Of a stretch of 43,505 bases of DNA, positions 39,116-43,505 are shown piece by piece. Under the pieces are notes generated by a model, which was given only the letters and a program-made list of their open reading frames with translations, made no database searches and was not told the origin of the DNA. Made by a program: the position numbers and the translations under genes. Each line of letters opens with the position of its first letter. Within the stretch, counting starts at the first letter, position 1. The DNA comes from Bryobacteraceae bacterium (lineage in GTDB: Bacteria > Acidobacteriota > Terriglobia > Bryobacterales > Bryobacteraceae), in the NCBI GenBank assembly GCA_025927575.1, contig JAICLJ010000018.1:1-43505 (forward strand). Direction: 5' to 3'.

Positions 39116-41299
39116 ATGCTTAAATCCACTAAGCCAGCATCTTCAGGTCCGGCCGATGTTGAATATATATGCCCGATGCATAAGGAAATTCGGCAAATCG
39201 GCCCAGGGACATGCTCCAAGTGCGGCATGGCGCTTGAGCTCGCAAACACGTCGGCTATACACCGTGGCCATACGGACCATGGTCGGAAAGCTGGCATGGA
39301 AAGCGAGTCCCACGCTGGTCATGACAAGCATGCCGGACACAGCGTGGCCATGTTCCGCGACAAGTTCTGGGTGTCGCTCCTGCTGACTCTTCCGGCGCTC
39401 GTGTGGGGCCACATGCTGCAAGGGGCAATCGGCTACTCGGCGCCTCGCTTTGCGGGCTCCGCGTGGATTCCAGCAGTGTTTGGCACGGCAGTGTTCGTCT
39501 ACGGCGGAACGCCTTTCCTGAAGGGCGCAGTTCGCGAGATTAGGGACCGCCTGCCCGGCATGATGACGTTGATCGCACTCGCGATCTGCGTCGCGTTCGC
39601 GTTCAGCGCGGCCGTGGCGCTCGGTTTTCCCGGCATGCCGCTCTGGGAGGAACTGGCGACCCTCGTGACGATTATGCTGCTCGGTCACTGGATAGAGATG
39701 CGCTCGATCTCGCAGGCGCAGGGCGCTTTGGGCGAGATCGCAAAGCTGCTCCCGAGCACGGCGTTCCGGGTGACGGGCGAAGGAAGCGCCGAAAGTATCG
39801 AAGAGGCGTCGGTATCGGATCTCCGCGAGGGGGACGTCGTCCTCGTGCGGCCTGGCGCCGGCGTTCCCGCCGATGGCGTCGTGCTCTCGGGGCAGAGCGC
39901 GATGAATGAGGCGCTCGTCACCGGCGAATCGGCGCCCGTCGAGAAAAAGGAGGGCGCCAAGGTCATCGCCGGCACAATCAACGGTACCGGCTCGCTCCGC
40001 GTCGAAGTCACAGGCGCCGGCGACCGGACGGCGCTGGCTGGAATCATGCGTCTGGTAGCGCAGGCGCAGAATTCCCGTTCACGCGCGCAGGCCCTGGCCG
40101 ATCGTGCGGCGTTTTGGCTCACGTGGATCGCGCTTGGCGCCGGTGTGGTCACGCTCGCCGCATGGCTGCTCATCGGCGCGAGCGGCGCCACGGCCATTGA
40201 GCGGCTCGTCACGGTGCTCGTCATCGCCTGCCCACACGCGCTGGGCCTCGCCGTACCGCTCGTATTAGCGATCTCGACGACGCTCGGCGCGGCCTCTGGG
40301 CTGCTCGTGCGCGACCGGCGCGGACTCGAGGAAGCGCGCAACCTCACGACCGTCGTGTTCGACAAGACGGGCACGCTCACGCTAGGCGAGCACCGCGTGG
40401 TCGCGGTGCGCACTGCGGGCGATCTATCCGAAGACGAGGCGTTGCGGCTTTTGGCCGCGGTGGAGCGCGACGCCGAGCACCCGGTCGCGCGGGCCATTGT
40501 GAAGAGCGCCGCGGAGCGCGGGCTCACGGTGCCTGCGTCAGAAGCCTTCCAGGCGATCCCAGGACGTGGCGTGCGCGCTACCGTGGAGGGCCGGCAACTC
40601 TCGGGAGGCGGTCCGAACCTGCTCGCCAGCCTCGGCGCAACGCCCGTTCCCGAACTCCAGAAGTTCTCTGATGAGGCGGCCGCCCGCGGGCAGGGAGTGG
40701 TCTACCTGGTCGAGGGCAGCCGCACGCTCGCTGCGTTCGCGGTCGCTGACGCGGTGCGCCTGGAATCGGCGGAAGCGGTGCGGCGGCTGCACGACGCGGG
40801 TATCGAGGTGGTGATGATGACTGGCGATTCGCGCGCTGTGGCGGAGGCAGTCGCGCGTGACCTCGGCATTGATACCGTACTCGCTCAGGTGCTCCCGGAG
40901 GACAAGGCGGCCAATATCGAGAAATTGCAACGGGCGGGCAAACGCGTAGCGATGGTGGGCGATGGTGTAAACGACGCCCCGGCGCTTGTCACCGCTGACG
41001 TAGGCGTGGCCATCGGCGCTGGGACCGACGTTGCCGTCGAGGCGGGAGACATCGTGCTCGTGCGGAGCGATCCGCGCGATGTGCCGCGCATCGTCAATCT
41101 CTCTCGCGCCAGCTACCGGAAGATGGTGCAGAATCTCTGGTGGGCAGCCGGCTACAACATCGTTGCGATCCCCCTCGCCGCTGGTGTGCTTGCGCCGTGG
41201 GGCGTGCTCCTTTCGCCGGCCGTGGGCGCGGTGCTGATGTCGATGAGCACCATCATCGTGGCCGCGAATGCGCAGCTTCTCCGCCGCGTGCGCCTATAG
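39116..41299 (+). CDS. copB: Heavy-metal P1B-type ATPase, CopB-like (CPH motif)
   Basis: A 727-residue metal-exporting ATPase of the inner membrane. The N-terminal heavy-metal-binding segment has YICPMHKEI and PGTCSKCGMALE (C19, C33, C36), then a His-rich stretch (about 49-75). The membrane metal motif is C372-P373-H374, which defines the P1B-3/CopB class rather than the CPC of CopA. Phosphorylation site D416 is in FDKTGTLT; the HP motif is in DAEHPVARAI; the hinge is VGDGVNDAPAL. Substrates of this class are copper or silver ions. Most of the gene is visibly richer in GC (63-73% in three lines counted) than the first 250 bases (about 47-58%) and its neighbours. No copper sensor gene is adjacent. 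Confidence 0.92.
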   Translation: MLKSTKPASSGPADVEYICPMHKEIRQIGPGTCSKCGMALELANTSAIHRGHTDHGRKAGMESESHAGHDKHAGHSVAMFRDKFWVSLLLTLPALVWGHMLQGAIGYSAPRFAGSAWIPAVFGTAVFVYGGTPFLKGAVREIRDRLPGMMTLIALAICVAFAFSAAVALGFPGMPLWEELATLVTIMLLGHWIEMRSISQAQGALGEIAKLLPSTAFRVTGEGSAESIEEASVSDLREGDVVLVRPGAGVPADGVVLSGQSAMNEALVTGESAPVEKKEGAKVIAGTINGTGSLRVEVTGAGDRTALAGIMRLVAQAQNSRSRAQALADRAAFWLTWIALGAGVVTLAAWLLIGASGATAIERLVTVLVIACPHALGLAVPLVLAISTTLGAASGLLVRDRRGLEEARNLTTVVFDKTGTLTLGEHRVVAVRTAGDLSEDEALRLLAAVERDAEHPVARAIVKSAAERGLTVPASEAFQAIPGRGVRATVEGRQLSGGGPNLLASLGATPVPELQKFSDEAAARGQGVVYLVEGSRTLAAFAVADAVRLESAEAVRRLHDAGIEVVMMTGDSRAVAEAVARDLGIDTVLAQVLPEDKAANIEKLQRAGKRVAMVGDGVNDAPALVTADVGVAIGAGTDVAVEAGDIVLVRSDPRDVPRIVNLSRASYRKMVQNLWWAAGYNIVAIPLAAGVLAPWGVLLSPAVGAVLMSMSTIIVAANAQLLRRVRL

Positions 41300-41534
41300 G
41301 AAGCTCCAAGGCTGCTTTCTGAAGAAAGCGCTATAACGTAGAAATTAGCCGAAGTTCGTGCCGACGCTTAAGCTTTACAACAGTATCGAATCCCCACGCA
41401 CAGGCGTGGTTCGTCGAGGGCGCAGGAATGGAAGCGCTTCTGCCGAAATGTTTGCGCGATGGGGGCGGGATTTGGGTTACCATCCAGTTCCGCCGGGCCT
41501 TCGGAACTTCGTAGGGGTGCTGCAGTCAGCGCGA

Positions 41535-43505
41535 TCACACGCGCTCGACTTCGGGAACCTTGACGACTCTGGGCTTCCTGTCACTTAGATAGTAGTGAAT
41601 CGCGGGCGTGATCACCAAGGAAAGCACCATGGACGCGAGCAAACCGCCGATGACGGAGATGGCCAGCGGCTGCAGCATCTGAGATCCGGCTCCCCAGGCG
41701 AACGCGAGCGGCAGCATGCCGGCCACTGCCGCGAGGGCAGTCATCATAATGGGCCGCAAACGGCGCTCGCCGGCTTGAATCATACTCTGTTCCGGCGTCA
41801 TTCCTTCGGATCGGAATTTATGGTCGGCATCCAGCAGCAGAATGCCATTTTTGGCGACGATGCCGATGACCATGATGAGACCCATAAACGACGAAATGTT
41901 GAACGTCGTGTTCGTCACAAGAAGCGCCAGAAATACACCGGCGGTCGAGAGCAATGCCGACGAGAGCACGGCGATCGGCGCGGCGAAGCCGCCGAACTCG
42001 AAGAGAAGAACGATGAAGACCAGCACGATCGCCAGCAGCAAAACAAAAACAAGTTCGTGAAACGATTGTTGCTGCTCTCGATATCCGCCACCATATTCAA
42101 TACGAATACCGGGCGGAAGATGCAGTCCCGCGATCGCGTTCTGTACGGCGGCAATTCCCCTGCCCAAATCGAGTCCTTCGAGCCGTGCTGTGACGGTGAC
42201 GTCGCGTTGCAGATTATCCCGCTGAATCTCTGTTTGCCCGGGCAGATTCACCATTGAGGTGAGCGAGCCCAGTGTCGCGGTCCTGCCGGTAGAACTGACA
42301 AGAAGGGTGTTCTCGATGCTGGCGACCGACTCGCGCGTAGTTGCGGGGAAGCGTACGCGGATGGTGTATGCGCGATCGTTGAGTACAACGGGCGGTGGCG
42401 CCGGCTCGCCTTGCATGATGGCGCTGGCGTCCAGTTCCACTTCCTGAGGAGTGAAGCCTGCTCGCGCAGTGACCGCGGGATCCACTTGGAACACAGTAGC
42501 TGGACCGCTGATGGTGTTTTCGATGCCGTTCATGACATCCACCACCCCGGAGATTTTTTTAATGGCATCGGCCACTTTGGGCGCCCACGTTCGGAGCAGC
42601 GCCGGGTCTTGGGAAAACAGATTGATGGCGATCGGCTGCGGCGCGCTCGTCAGGTCGCCGATCATGTCCTGGAGCGTCTGCGTGAACTCGATATCGAGCA
42701 GGGGTTCCTGCTTATTGATCTTTTCGCGCGCCTCTGCAATGATTTCCTCAATGCCGCGGCTGCGCTTGTTCTTCAATTTGGCGGAGATGTCGCCTGTATT
42801 GGCTTCCGTAACCGCGGCTAGTCCCAATTGCATGCCCGTGCGGCGCGATGTACTTTGCACTTCGGGGATCGCTCTGAGGATGGATTCCACGTGTGATAAA
42901 ACGCGATTCGTGTCTTGTAAAGCAGATCCCGCCGGCATCACGTAATCCAGCACAAACCCGCCTTCGTCCATGCTGGGAAGCAAGTCCGTGCCCAGGTTCC
43001 GGTAGCAGATATAAGAGCCGGCGATCAGGACGAGCGCAAGTCCGCCTACCAGTAATTTGTGTTCGAGAGTCGCGCGCAGAACTCGCTCGTAGATCCTCAT
43101 CAGGCGCGGTGGCACGCTCTCGTGTTCAGAGCGGCGCTCTCCCTTTCTGTTGCGGATCAGGTAATGGCTCAGTGTTGGCGTCCAGGTGAGCGCGAGGGCC
43201 AGAGATGTGAGCAAGGCAACGCCGACGGTAACGGCCAGCGCGCGAAAGAACGTGCCGGTCACGCCGGTAATCGAGATCAGGGGAAGGAAGACGACGATCG
43301 GCGTTACGGTGGAACCGATGAGAGGAACACGCAGTTCATTAAGCGCGTTTCGAATTGCGTCCGAGCGAGACTGCCCGGCGTCGCGGTGCATCACCACGTT
43401 TTCCACGACAACAATGGCATCGTCGATAACCAAGCCCACGGCCGCCGCTAGGCCGCCGAGCGTCATCAGATTAAAGCTCTGGCCAATGGCCCGCAACGCA
43501 ATGAA
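41535..43505 (-). CDS. RND efflux transporter permease (5' end outside window)
   Basis: The reading frame is open from the window end to a stop at 41535 and covers about 657 C-terminal residues of a protein that is normally just over 1000. It begins within the first membrane domain: ALRAIGQSFNLMTLGGLAAA, then VGLVIDDAIVVVENV with the paired TM4 aspartates for proton relay. The large periplasmic loop follows (LLPSMDEGGFVLDYVMPAGS and IRVRFPATTRESV), then the second membrane domain with FNISSFMGLIMVIGIVAKNG and RPIMMTALAAVAGMLPLAFA. It pumps drugs or other toxic compounds (or metal ions) across the envelope with a fusion protein and an outer-membrane channel, neither in the window. It converges with the ATPase gene; the 235 bases between hold only a weak GCTTTC-TGAA-GAAAGC hairpin (41312-41327). 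Confidence 0.93.
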   Translation of the reverse strand, partial: FIALRAIGQSFNLMTLGGLAAAVGLVIDDAIVVVENVVMHRDAGQSRSDAIRNALNELRVPLIGSTVTPIVVFLPLISITGVTGTFFRALAVTVGVALLTSLALALTWTPTLSHYLIRNRKGERRSEHESVPPRLMRIYERVLRATLEHKLLVGGLALVLIAGSYICYRNLGTDLLPSMDEGGFVLDYVMPAGSALQDTNRVLSHVESILRAIPEVQSTSRRTGMQLGLAAVTEANTGDISAKLKNKRSRGIEEIIAEAREKINKQEPLLDIEFTQTLQDMIGDLTSAPQPIAINLFSQDPALLRTWAPKVADAIKKISGVVDVMNGIENTISGPATVFQVDPAVTARAGFTPQEVELDASAIMQGEPAPPPVVLNDRAYTIRVRFPATTRESVASIENTLLVSSTGRTATLGSLTSMVNLPGQTEIQRDNLQRDVTVTARLEGLDLGRGIAAVQNAIAGLHLPPGIRIEYGGGYREQQQSFHELVFVLLLAIVLVFIVLLFEFGGFAAPIAVLSSALLSTAGVFLALLVTNTTFNISSFMGLIMVIGIVAKNGILLLDADHKFRSEGMTPEQSMIQAGERRLRPIMMTALAAVAGMLPLAFAWGAGSQMLQPLAISVIGGLLASMVLSLVITPAIHYYLSDRKPRVVKVPEVERV

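Noticed and set aside
41358-41588. 76-codon plus-strand frame between the ATPase and RND genes
   Set aside because: Runs into the 3' end of the RND gene, has no recognisable domain and only a GTG start without ribosome binding site.
41595-42257. 220-codon plus-strand frame over the RND permease
   Set aside because: Antisense of a clear RND membrane domain; His/Asp-rich translation without known domain.
1-43505. CRISPR array, tRNA, rRNA or intact insertion sequence
   Set aside because: None seen by eye: no regularly spaced direct repeats, no cloverleaf with CCA-type end, no rRNA core sequence and no transposase motif. A tRNA or small RNA scan would be needed to exclude them fully.

Overview
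The window reads as a chromosomal segment of a free-living, diderm, heterotrophic soil-type bacterium of moderately high GC. The most likely phylum is Acidobacteriota. That is an inference from gene content (several secreted glycoside hydrolases, a DUF885 protein, a bacillithiol-reductase-like remnant, an AsmA protein, short palindromic intergenic repeats of a style I associate with that phylum) and not from a marker gene. No rRNA, tRNA, CRISPR array, complete insertion sequence or phage gene was recognised.

Layout. 1-3.1 kb (minus strand): a class I methyltransferase cut by the window start, a patch of two broken gene remnants, galT, a YraN-type nuclease-fold protein and a second methyltransferase. 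3.2-3.8 kb: a BrnT/BrnA toxin-antitoxin pair behind twin palindromes. 3.8-9.4 kb: a class III aminotransferase, a secreted GH36 alpha-galactosidase and a secreted DUF885 metallo-hydrolase. 9.5-12.6 kb: glucarate dehydratase, 5-dehydro-4-deoxyglucarate dehydratase and a DinB-like protein, i.e. the D-glucarate route to 2-oxoglutarate semialdehyde, with a cluster of hairpins between the first two genes. 12.6-17.4 kb: an AsmA-type envelope protein, a decayed TolC-like fragment, a VOC protein and a mercuric-reductase-like flavoprotein. 17.4-22.5 kb: a NarL-type two-component system, a mannosyl-3-phosphoglycerate phosphatase-like HAD protein placed head to head with the kinase, a degenerate receiver protein and a cyclopropane-synthase-like methyltransferase. 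22.6-25.8 kb: an ABC exporter, truB and a small secreted protein.

25.9-31.5 kb is a seven-gene minus-strand run: HU, an M50 membrane protease, two glycosyltransferases, prepilin peptidase, uppS and cdsA. It combines a nucleoid protein with envelope and pilus biogenesis, behind one recognisable sigma70-type promoter. 31.7-36.6 kb carries a CheY/Rcp1-like receiver, an SDR dehydrogenase, an exported beta-carbonic anhydrase, and a divergently arranged gluconate-dehydrogenase-type pair (subunit 3 and a GMC flavoprotein) with a small overlapping unknown gene. 36.7-38.8 kb is a second secreted GH36-type alpha-galactosidase. 39.1-43.5 kb is metal and drug efflux: a CopB-like P1B ATPase of higher GC and an RND permease cut by the window end.

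Functionally the segment is a sugar-scavenging and envelope neighbourhood: secreted alpha-galactosidases feed galactose to GalT, a glucarate module and periplasmic-type sugar oxidation add other entry points, and the central operon builds lipid, polyprenyl and glycan parts of the envelope. I did not find a multi-gene system that is clearly new. The best leads are the degenerate receiver paired with an intact paralogue, the zero-gap head-to-head gene pairs, the HU-led envelope operon, and the decayed gene mosaics and palindrome clusters.
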